From Morella rubra (Eukaryota; Streptophyta; Magnoliopsida; Fagales; Myricaceae), in assembly GCA_003952965.2 (NCBI GenBank), contig CM025854.1, positions 15,416,247 to 15,480,246 on the forward strand: 64,000 bases of DNA. Direction: 5' to 3'. Position numbers and translations under genes: made by a program. How positions within the stretch are numbered: position 1 is the first letter of the stretch; the number at the start of each line of letters is the position of its first letter. Shown piece after piece: positions 43,601 to 55,600 of the stretch. A model generated the notes under the pieces. That model was not told the origin of the DNA and did not search any database. It saw only the letters and a program-made list of their open reading frames with translations.

Positions 43601-46600
43601 ACATTAATGAGGAGATTCAATTTTTTCATACATGGAGATAACAATCAGATGTCTGAATGATATGCCATGTTAATCTTTGAATTAGCTAATGTGGAATCTT
43701 CAACACAAGGACTAAATACTAATTATCTAATAAGAATGACCTCCATGATTCGTATTCAATATGCAAAAATACCTAACAAGAACAGATTTGGGGCAGTATA
43801 AACATGAGTATTCCATTATCTGTATTTCCTATCGTTCTAACATAGGCAACCATAAATTACCAAAGAAAGAAAAATGGTCGAAAGAGGCATCTTTTATGTT
43901 AATCAATTACTTTCTTTCAAACCGAGCAGGTGAGAAGAATTTACCTGTACACCAAGGGAGCAATAAATACATAGAACACAAAATATGGTCCCAAAGTATG
44001 GCATCAAACTTGGAACAAGGCCTATGAAAGTCGCAATGAAAGCACGGTAACGCTGAACATGCATCAGAAGCCGTATCAACCTTAACATTCTTGCAAGGAG
44101 AAGGTATCGAATCCTGTCACCATTAAAGAAGAATAAGGAAAAGTAATGGTGCGTATGTTCATAGCTAAGGATGGGATTTAAAGTCAATAATGACCATAAT
44201 GGTACTGCATAATACCGGTAACAACTTCACATTTTGTACACATCAGAAGAAACTAACACAGAGCTGAATTGTGTGAAGGATGAACTAATTTCATTCCGTA
44301 TTCCTGCGGTCCCATTGGAAAACTGAAGTGCATTCAACTCAACTCACCTCAAGTCAGCTCAGCTAAGGCCCGATCCCAAGAAAATCAGGGTTTTCTTCAA
44401 AAATCCTTCTTCAAGTAGTCAGAGTCAACCCCCATGTATCTTTTATGTCATTTTTTCCTATCTGAAATCACTCTCTTCCAGCTCATTGTTTATTTTTGTC
44501 AAAAACTTACAAGTAAATAAACATGACATCAAAGAAGTGCATCTTTCTTTTACTATGATCAAAAGATAGCAAAGCTTGAGACCAGACTCAAACTTCACCC
44601 TCAGCCAGAATGCGAGGGGTAGAAATCATGTTTCCTGCCCAAATCAGATCCTAGGTGAATCCAGATTTCAACAGCTACATCTAGTTCTGACAAGTAAAAG
44701 TTTTTCTTCAGTTAGTTCCATAACAATCCCCATTAAACCAGATAATACAATCCTTCTAAACTTGATTCCAGATGGAAAAGGTACACCAGTAATTAAACAA
44801 AAAAAAAAAAAATACATCAACTTATCCATATCCTACCCTAAGAGTAATACCAGTAACGAGCGTTTAAGTATTCAAGAAGTCTACTTGCTAGAACAGGCTG
44901 TCCTTTGTTTTGAATGAGAAGCTACCCTATTCCTTGTTCCCCACTCAATCTATCTCATAACACCTTACCACTTCTAGTATAGAAACATTGAGAATTATAT
45001 CCTACTCAGTGCAATTCGTCAAAGGGAATAGGGAGCTCATTTACGATTATGCTAATGAATTGTCATCATTCTGGTTCAATTCTTCTATAGGTTTTATATG
45101 AAGTGAAAAACTAAATACCAAACAATTAGGAAGAAGAATTGCCTGGGTGGTGTTGGAGTGAAAAATAAAGAACTTCAGAAAGAAAAAGGAAACATCCTTA
45201 CCATTCTCCATTGGAAAGAAAAGTTAGTCCTTCTGGGGACACAAAAGTTAAGGTTTCTCCGATAACTGTAGACATAAGAATCATCTGTTATAGTGATATA
45301 ACTGCTAGCCACAATAATAAACATAAAATGCAAAGCCAACCAGAATGGGGAAATTGGGTTATATGAAAATCTGCATGGGTCAAATGAAATGCCTAATGGA
45401 TTACAACTTTCTACTGTTGGTTATTCTCACTCTGCTGCCTATAAGACTGATTTAATGATTCTTCAAGTGATATGTTTGAAAAACAAATTGTAATCAAATA
45501 TTACGAGTAAGGAATGTATCATCCAAATCCAATTACCTATTATCATTGTGACCAGAAAGTCAAAACGGTTTTGACCATCCCTCCAATAATTCTCAAATCC
45601 AAATGCATAGATCTTTAGAGCCATTTCCAGGACATAAATCCATCCTGTGGGGGTGTAAAAAAAGGAATCTAAGTGTCAAGATATCAAACAAATTTCGGAA
45701 GAATTAAACCAAATGCCACAGCGAGCAAGGAGGTAAAAAGAAAAACTGTTATAGAGGATAAACAAATGCAGAACTGAAAAGAAGGGAACACCAAGCGGAT
45801 TCGGACATATTTGTTTATTATGAGCTCAATTTGCCACTGCACTCAAAATTTGAAGGGTTTCAATTACAAGCTCCAACACTGTACCTGAAACTCTCAGATT
45901 GGACAACAAACTTCACAGTAGAAGACACAATTGAACAGGTACTGAAAAGGATAAAAAGAGGCCCAAGATTTTTGTGTAATGTTTTTTTCCCCCAGTATGC
46001 ATCAATAAATCTGAAAGTGAATATAGAAGCACAAGAAACTTCCGACTGTGCCCCCAACACGTTTTGCTATTATTATAGAAGCTTGCATCAACTCCAAAGC
46101 TCACCATAAACATCTCTAGACCATCTGTTGTTAGTTTAGCAACAATTAACACATGTATACATATGAAGACCAGTCACTTCTAAACAAGCACTTACCAAAC
46201 ACAACCTCTACCACTTGCCACGTCTTTTGAGCAGCAGAATTGTTTTCAATATCAAGCTGCAACAAAATAAATGCCCCATATCAGCAGTATCCATCATTGA
46301 GTCAGGATACGAGTTGAAAAGAAATTTACACTTAACCTCCTTAAACAGACACCCTATTGCAATATGACCCCCAAACTACAATTTTGGAATCAAACACCTG
46401 AAACTGCCACCATTTTTGTAATGTACACTCTTGGTTAAGATTTAACCATTCAGATGGATGAAAAATAGGTAACAGGATATAACATTAACAGCAGATTCAA
46501 ACTGAGGGTGCACCGGGTGAAAGCAGTGGTAGATTAGAGTAATAAATGCCAAAAATTGATAGTTTGGTAGCATCTTGCAAATGGGGTATCAGTTCAAAAG

Positions 46601-49600
46601 GGTTAACTGAAATTTTTCCTTATTGAAATAAGCCACTTGGCTCATTCATGAGTCAGTAGTAGAGAAAACATCTATGTGAGACCTTGAGTTCAATGATTAT
46701 AGGACCCAATACATGTTTGAAGTGTTCATTTGGTATCAAAACCTTAAGAACAGAACTTAAATATGTCTTCTTGGTCCTTCTAGATTCCTGTTTCGTCTAG
46801 AAAGAAGTTGGACTCACCATTTCCAACTCCTTCAAAAGGAAGAATTACATTTGTTTAAAAGCCAAAACAACCTCGTCCATAGTTAAAGGTTCCTATTCAT
46901 GTCCTCCTCCTAGATGTTGCTAGTTTTGATTCAATTGGAAGGGAGCGTTGTGGGTAAGGTGACCATCTCTCATGTCTAAGGGGATGGAGACTTTTTCATC
47001 ATCCAAAAGACCGGGTTTGTTATGATAGGAAATCAAATACAAAGGGTGTCAGATCGTCGATGTATCACTCATTTCATAGTCTAAAACCCAAACTAACTTC
47101 TTAATCTAAAACCTAACGGAAAATAATGACACAAAAAAAGTGGTGAAACACTGTTCTTATGGTAACATTATCCAGGATATGACCCTAGGCCATTCGACTA
47201 AAATGTGACAGAAATTATTTGACATTTGATGTGTATTTGTACTCAATTGGTGTCTTTGTTAGCCGTAGTTAACATGGAAAAAATTCTCTCATAAGGCTTC
47301 ATTGTGGTGGGGTCTGAGGTTTAAACATGCAGCACATCCCTTGGAATATGAACCACTGCTAGATCCACAGCTGACAGAACATGGAAAATGAGAATGATCC
47401 ACCAGCTTTGTAATCACGAGAACTCGAGCAGCAAGCTTGTCACTGACCTAGGCCAAAAAGGAAGTGGTGATACAATTATAGGACACTTCTATTGAACCTC
47501 TATGAGTTCAGCACTTGAGGACAAGATGCTCACATCAAGGCGTGTGCAATACTTGTTTGGACGCTTTTTCATGTTTGTTTTCTGCATTGCCTATTCCTTA
47601 TTTGAGTCTTCCATTGGGGGCTAGATCTAAGAGTGTGCATATTTGGATGATATTTTGGAGAGGATGGCTAAGAGGTTGGCTGGATGGAAGAGAATGTATC
47701 TTTCTAAAGGTGGAAGGTTGACGTTGATTAAATCCACCTCTCTAGCTTACCTACTTACTTTTTATCTCTTTTTCCATTCCATCTTCTGTGGCTCTAGAAT
47801 TGAGAAATTGCAAAAAGATTTTTTATGGGGTAGTGATTTGGGGATCACAAATTTCATCTTCTGAAATGGGAAAAGGTTTGTTCTCCTCTTCACTCTGGGG
47901 GGTTGGGTCTTCGGAGATTGTTGGTGTTTAACAAAGCTTGTTTGGGAAATGGTTATGGTGCTTTGCCACTGAGAGAGATAGTTTATGGAGGGTTATTATT
48001 GCAGCGAAGTTTGGCACAATGGTGGGAGATTGGACTCTTTGCCTTCCGAGGTTCTTGTGGGGTGAGTTTATGGAAGCATATTCGGAAGGGTTGGGATTCC
48101 TTTGCTACCCATATTGGCTTGTGTGGTGGGTGTAGGGTGAGGTTTTGGCATGATGTTTGATGTGGAGATATACCTATTCGTTGTTTGTTTCCAGTTGTGT
48201 TCTCTTTGGCTCAGTGTAAGGATGGGATGGTGGCAGATTATTTGTCGTATGATACACTCTTTGGTTTGGGATATTCAGTTCTTGAGATCTGCAAATGATT
48301 GGGAAATGGCGGAATTTACAGCTTTCTATTCCACACTTTACGCTATGGTTTTTCGTCAGACAGTGAAGACAAGTTGGTTTGGATGGGAGCTAAGGATGGT
48401 GTTTTCACTGTGAAAGCTTTTATTCCTTAATTTCTGGTGGTACGTCTCATTTGTTTCCTTGGCGTGGGGTTTGGCGGATTAAGGTACCTATGAGAGTTTC
48501 GTTCTTTGTATGGGAGGCTACGCATGCTCGGAACTTGACTATTGATAATCTTCGGAGGCGAGGCATTTATGTTACGGATTGGTGCTATTTATGTAAGAGG
48601 GATATGAGTCCATCGACCATGTTTACTGCACTGTCCTCTGGCACGTCAATTTAGGTGCATGTTTCACATTTCGAATCTTCATTGGGTAATGCCGGCAAGG
48701 TGTTTGATGTGTTGCTTTGTTGGGGGAGAAAGTTTAAGGACCCTTTGGCTAAGGCAATTTGGAATATAGTTCCTTCTTGTGTTTGGTGGTGTTTTTTAAC
48801 AGATTTGATAATCATGTACTGAGTTTGGAGAGTGTAAGGTTTCTGATGAGTTTTTCCAGGAGCTTTAGAGTAGAGGCTAAAGAGTTTCATGTATCTGTTA
48901 GTGTTGGAGGGGTTGTCAAGTTTACGGAATGGAGTCGGAAGTCTGTTAGTGCGATATCCTTCGGGAAATATGGAGCTGTTTGGGTGATTAATATGGGAGA
49001 AAGGCTTATGGCAGCTGATGGAGATAGTTCCTTTGTTTCTAAGGCCAATGATTATTCTCGAGCATTGCTGGCTCAGAGATGTGTTAACAAGGCGGGGAGG
49101 TATGTAGCCATACTAGAGTACGGAGAAGGTCGTCGCAGGGGCGTGGTTATGGTCCCGAAGGCAAGGGAGGAGAAGGATGGAGGTTGTTGACTGGAGTGTT
49201 CCAAGAGGTGGTCGACCACCTTAGTAGAGTTAACGGCGGGAAGGTTGGTCAGCGTGTTTCTGGTGTTTCTGGGCATCAAGGGCTGAGGGGAGGGCTGTCC
49301 TTCGCCGGAGCTGTAAAGATGAAGCAGCCGTTGGTGGAGGTAGGCATGCAGGCTTCGTCTGTGGAGAGTTATGGAGGAAACAGAAATAAAGGAGAGCCGA
49401 CAATATGTTCGCAGAAAAAGCATGCAGATCAGGCCTTTGTTGTTATCCCCAAGGCTCCCTCGTTTATTGACAAGTCGTCATTGGCTTTAGAGGGGGACAG
49501 ATGTTGTATGACTGTTTTAAGAAAAAAATTGCTCGATCTTAGGATGGAGCTCGACCAAATCTTGTGGTCCTTGGGAATGGAGGGTGCTGCAGGCAAGTGT

Positions 49601-52600
49601 GAGGGGTGGGCTGCTGTGGAAGGGGGATCGAGTGGGCCTGTTTTGCCTAAGCCTGGCCCTCCCTTTAGCCCGAAGGATGGGCCTTTGTTGGCTTGGAGCT
49701 ATTGTGGAATGCAGGTCATGTGGGCCTGGAGGTTTGGAAGGGAGTGAGCTTGTCCTAAGCCCAGAGGTGAAGGCCTTGTCGGCAGATGGGTGTGGGTCTG
49801 GACATGACCCGGTCCAGTTGAAGCAAGTTTACAGGAGAAGGCTTTTGACCGCGAAGAAGGTGAAATCCCGGATGTCGCACAAGCCAATGAGAAGCTCGGC
49901 CACGTGGCTAGAGGCGCCCCGCTCCAGACGTCAGTGGCAGAGGGATCGCCGGTGTCGTCTATGGCTGCCGGCGATAGTCTGGTGGTTGTTTCGGCATCGG
50001 AGTCTCCTCCGGCAGATCTTCAGGTGATCTCTTTGGGGGATTTTTGCCCCCTGGGTTGTTGGAGATGCCGGAAAGAGTGGGGCTGGTGACAGACTTGGCC
50101 GGTGCTGTTTTTGGAGGGGCTGGGCAGTTAGGTGAGGATGGGGAGTTCTCATTGGCCCTCGGCAACAGGGTGCTATTAGAGGGAGATTCTTCAGCTGGGA
50201 AGGATTGTAGCTTGTTGAATGAAGATGGGCCAGTGGGGGGGAGGGTTAGTGGCAGAGGTTGAACCCGAGTTAGGGGTGGTTCCTTTAGCGGTTTGTTGCC
50301 CAGAAGGTGAGGAGATCGAAGGGGCTTCGAGCTGGGTATTAGACATGGTCTCTTCGTTTAGGCACTTGGTGGGTCTGTCTTGTGAGGGGCATGAGCAAGA
50401 ATTGCTGAGGCTCTTTGCTGCCTTGGAGAGAGACAGGGAGCAGAGTTGCCATAAATCTCCTGGTGGGAATGACGACAAGTTTTCTAGGGAGTTGAAGGGT
50501 TTGGTGTCATCTATTAATTATGATGGTAGGACCTCCACCGTTAGGCGAGGCCGTAGTGAGGGGAGGGCATTGTTGAAGAATAAATGATGCCAAGAATTGT
50601 TAGTTGGAATGTTAGGGGGTTAAATGATAGATTGAAATGTAGGAGAGTGGGGAATTTGTTACGAAATTGGAAGCCAGACTTGGTGTGTTTTCAAGAGACC
50701 AAGGTGGCAAGTTTGTCTGTGGCTGTGATTCGGTGTTTATGGGGTGGTCCTTATGTGAGGTGGATCAGTTTGGAGGCGGATGGTGCCTCGGGGGTATCTT
50801 AGTTATGTGGGATACGAGGGTGTTAGAGATGGTAGATTCTTTTCTCGGTTCTTACTCTGTTTCGGTTGTCTTCAAGAACATTGTGGATGGAGTGCAATGG
50901 TTATTTTCAGGAGTATATGGTCCTAATGATGATGGTAGGAGGAGTTTGTTGTGGGATGAGTTGGCGGGGGTTGGCGCATTGTGGGATATTCCTTGGTGTA
51001 TTGGGGGGGATTTTAATGTCGTTCGGTTCCCTAGCGAACGATCGAGCGGAGGAATCTCGGAGGCTAGTTTATTGGATATTCCGTTATCAGGGGGTGTTTT
51101 CACTTGGTCCAATAATAGGGCTTCTCAGTCGTGGTCAAGGATTGACCGTTTTTTGTTAGCCCCAGTTGGGAAACCCTCTTCCTTGAGGCTATTCAAAAGA
51201 GGTTGCCTCGTTTGTATTCGGACCACTTTCCCATTTTGTTGGAAGATGGTAGGGTCGGAGGAGGGAGGAGGCCTTTCCGTTTTGAGAACATGTGGTTGAA
51301 GGAGACTGGCTTTGTTGACCGTGTTAAAGAGTGGTGGGATTCGTTCGAGTTCACGGGCTCCCCTAGCTTTGTTCTGGATTCCAAGTTGAAGGCTTTGAAA
51401 AATAACCTTAAAGTTTGGAATCAAGAAGTTTTTGGAGATGTTAACTTTAGAAAGTCTTCTTTGCTTAGTGAACTGTCGTCGCTTGACTCTTTGGATGAGG
51501 GGGGTTTGTTGGAGGAGAGGGGGAGTAAGAGGAGGTTGGAAGTGTTGGGGAGCTGGATCACTTGATTGAGATGGAGGAGATTAGTTGGAGACAGAAGTCA
51601 AGATCTCTTTGGCTCAAAGACGGGGATAGGTGCACAAAATTTTTTCATCGCATGGCCAATTCAAATAGAAGGGTTAATTCGATATCTTGTCTGGAGGTGG
51701 AGGGGGAAAGGGTTGAGGATCCAGTGATTATTCCGGAGAAAATTGTTGAGTTCTACGGCTCATTGTACAAGGAGCCTTTCGCTTGGAGACCGTCTTTGGA
51801 TGGTTTGGAGTTTTCCTCCATTTCGGAGGAAGAAGCGCGTTGGCTTGAAAGGCCTTTTGATGAGGATGAGGTCACGGGGGTGGTTCGTAGCCTCAATGGG
51901 GATAAGGCTCCGGGCCCGGATGGTTTCTCCTTAGCTTTTTTTCATCTTGTTGGGAGGTGGTTAAGGGAACGTAATGGCTATGTTTCATGAATTTGCCCAG
52001 AGAGGGAAATTTGTTAAAAGTATGAATGCTACTTTCATTGTCCTTATTCCTAAAAAGGTAGGTGCTGTGGAGTTGAAAGACTTTCGCCCTATCAGTTTGG
52101 TAGGAGGGGTCTATAAGATTCTTGCTAAGGTGTTGGCCAATAGGTTGAAGTTAGTTCTTAAGAAGATCATTTCGCCTTCTCAGAATGCCTTTGTGGGGGG
52201 GAGGCAGATTTTGGATTCGGTATTGATCGCCAATGAATGTATAGATTCGAGATTGAAATCGAATGTGCCTGGTTTATTATGTAAGTTGGATATTCACAAG
52301 GCTTACGATCATGTGAATTGGGATTTTCTGTTGTATCTTTTGCGGAGATGTGGGTTTTGTGAAAGATGGTGTGGGTGGATTGCATTTTGTATCTCTACTG
52401 TCAAATTCTCAGTGATGGTTAATGGCTCTCCTCACGGCTTCTTTGGTAGCTCCCGTGGTTTGCGTCAGGGTGATCCTCTTTCTCCTCTCTTGTTCGTAAT
52501 AGTCATGGAAGCCCTAAGTAGGATGATGCACGAGGTGGTTGGCAGAGGTTCTATTGAGGGGTTTAAGGTTGGGAGGGAGGGTAATGATGGGGTGAACATT

Positions 52601-55600
52601 TCGCACTTACTCTTTGCGATGATACACTCATCTTTGTGGGGTTGATGAAATCCAAGTGCGCAATCTTAGATGCTTGTTGTTGTGTTTTGAGGCGGTTTCT
52701 GGGCTTAGGATTAACCTTGGCAAATCTGAGGTTATTTCTATTGGAAGAGTCGATGAGATTCAATTGATGGCAGATATTTTGGGGTGTAGAGTTTCGTCGC
52801 TTCCAATGACATACTTGGGTTTGCCCCTTGGAGCTAAGTTCAAAAGTGTCCATATCTGGGATGGCATTGTGGAAAGATGAAGACGATTGGCAGGATGGAA
52901 GCGCATTTATCTTTCTAAGGGGGGCAGGCTAACACTGATAAAGTCTACTCTTTCTAGCCTCCCCACGTATTTTTTGTCGCTTTTTCCTATTCCGATGTCA
53001 GTGGCTAATAGATTGGAGAAGCTTCAAAGGGATTTTTTGTGGGGTAGCGGCGGAGATGAGCATAGGTTTCACCTTGTCAATGGGCTAGAGTTTGCACTCC
53101 TATTAGCGAGGGAGGACTTGGTCTAAGGAGGCTACCCTTGTTCAACAAAGCTTTGATCGGGAAGTGGCTTTGGCGGTTCACTTATGAAAGGGGCCACTTA
53201 TGGAGGACAGTTATATCGGAGAAGTATGGTTGTGACGTGGGAGGTTGGTTCACTTTGGAGGCTCAGGGCTCTTATGGAGTTAGCTTATGGAAACACATCA
53301 GCAAAGGTTGGGACTTTTTCAAGGAATATATTAGGTTTTGGTGGGGGATGGATCCAGAATTCGGTTCTGGCACGATCATTGGTGCGGGGAGCGATGTTGA
53401 GGTTGGAGTTTCCTCTCTTATATGCTCTAGCTCGTTGTAAGGATGCTTGGGTGGCTGATTGTGTTGAGGTAGGATCCGGAGTTGTAGTTTGGAATGTCCA
53501 CTTTGAAAGGACGTTAACGATTGGGAGATGGAGGATTGTGCAGCGTTTTATTCCTTACTGTATTCGAAGGTTTGGAGGAGTGGGGGGGTGGACAAGCTGT
53601 TCTGGATGGGCACTAAAAATGGGGTCTTCTCAGTTAAATCTATGTATGCTCTTCTTCTTCATGGCTCCAGAGTGGTTTTCCCTTGGCGCCAATGTTGGAG
53701 GAACTTAGTTCCCCCTAGAGTGCATTCTTTATGTGGGAGGCTTCTCATGGGAAAATTCTGACCATTGACAACTTGAGGAGGAGGGGTATTTGCGTGATTG
53801 AGTGGTGCTATTTGTGTAAGGAGCGATGGCGAATCGGTTGATCATATCCTTCTTCATTGCTCGGTGGCAAGAGGGTTATGGGCGCATGTGCTGAGCATTT
53901 TTAATCTTCACTGGGTTATGCCTAGGAAGGTGATTGATCTATTGAATTGTTGGAAGAGGAAGTTTGAGGATCCAATTGCTTTGGCCTTATGGAAGATGCT
54001 TCCTGCTTGTATTTGTTGGAGTTTGTGGAGGGAAGGAATGGTAGATGCTTTGAGGATAGAACGCTGTCTTTGGATGGTTTGAGGGGATCTATGCTGCTTT
54101 CTCTTTTTCTCTGGGCTAATTCGGTGTTAGGGAGCCCTTTTACGGGTTTCCTGGATTTTTTGAGTTTTTTAGCTTGTATGCTCTAGGTGTCAATATAGCC
54201 TCTTGTACTGTTGCTCTTTTTTTTTTTTTTTCAATAAAGTTTCTTACTTATCAAAAAAAAAAAAGTGTTTGGTGGTGTTTTTGGAGGGAACGCAATGGTC
54301 GCTGTTTTGAGGATTTAGCATCGTCGGTGGTTCATTTGCAGGGTGTTGTTATGTATTCTTTTTTTTGTTGGGTTCTGCCATGTGAGGGGGTCGTTTTCTT
54401 GATTTTCCTGATTTCCTTAGTTTCTTTGTTTGCATGTTCTAAGTGTCTTGAGTACAATCTTTGTACTGTTTTCACTCTTTCTTTCTTTTAATAAATTTTC
54501 TTACTTATAAAAAAAAAAAGGTTTTATGAGAATACTTGTTTGGACAATGGACACTTAACATAGAGATTCACAAAAGATCCTAAAAAATTCCGAGAATTAT
54601 GGGGGGTGTAATGCATTTAACGAAGAAACTTACACACTCGTTGCTATGCTGAAAGTTCTTGATTACATGTGGTTATATTGAAACCTACAAGACTAGATGG
54701 AAGCTACCATTTCCCACCCAATCTCCCTAATGATATTGATAGTTGCATCAGTCTCCAAAAGTTAGAAATTCTTCTACCCCAACTTGGATCCTATAAGCTG
54801 CTTCCTGTTGAGATATGTTCTCAGTTTTATTTTCGTGGGTTGTATCCTTTATGTTCTGTGCTTTAAGAATGCTCATATGACGCCCCTTGGATATGGGGTG
54901 GGGAAGGGAGCAGGGAAAGCCAATCAAGAACCCAATGGCAAACTCCAAGGACAAATGATTATGCACATTTGAACTCTGTTCCATCTGTAGCATGCAGTGA
55001 TGGGAAAAAATTAATTTTGAGCTATAAAGGATGAGCTTTGACAGTGAACAGCAGTCAGAAACCATATCCTCCTCGAGCAAAGGCAAGTTTAGTTATCGCA
55101 CTGGATAATGCTCATCAGAGGAGAATATTAAGGTTGACATTTCACTCAGCAAATCAAATAAATCTAATTTTGTTAACGCTATATGGCTGATCAGAGTAGC
55201 AAATGAAAAACAAAAATTCTACATAAATAGAGGTCGTACCGTGGTTTCAACAATAACAGCAAACAGATTCAGCACAAGAATGAAGGATACAATATATCCA
55301 AATTTGGGACTCCGCACAAAGCCTTTCAACTTTTCAGAGAAGTGTGAATGATAGAACGATGAACATTTCTCAAAGCAAGATGGCTGCAGCCAAAACATAT
55401 GGTGTCAAAAGATGCACTACAGAGTTCTTCTTTGCTTAAAAAGGAGCTTCCTAATGTTTTAGAACTATGGCAGTTTGGACTTACAGAATCCTCCTTCTGG
55501 AATTTTCGAGCAATGGCATTGCAAAGGTCAGCAAATTCATCCAAGTTGATCTAGAGGCCAAAAAGATGAAGTCCAGAAAAGAAATCAGAGATACAAGTAG

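Larger units (their letters stand above)
48797..54264 (+). mobile_element. Near-full-length L1-type LINE nested in the outer LINE
   Basis: A 5.47-kb element with ORF1, ORF2, a T-rich 3' UTR with CAATAAAG, and a 12-A tail (54,253-54,264), bounded by an 18-bp TSD made of outer-LINE sequence. The inner and outer copies have closely related 3' ends, so they belong to one family. Both point in the same direction. Confidence 0.92.
47563..54530 (+). mobile_element. Outer 5'-truncated LINE in TPC1 intron, split by an inner LINE
   Basis: The outer copy occupies 47,563-48,796 and 54,265-54,530. It starts inside ORF2 ([15 protein letters not shown]), runs through [24 protein letters not shown] and the C-terminal zinc region ([15 protein letters not shown]), and ends with AATAAAT and a poly(A) at 54,509-54,519. 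A 15-bp TSD bounds it. It lies antisense to TPC1. Confidence 0.9.

Noticed and set aside
46725-46745. Copia primer-binding-like TTGGTATCAAAACC
   Set aside because: There is no LTR end TG...CA, no partner LTR and no TSD around it.
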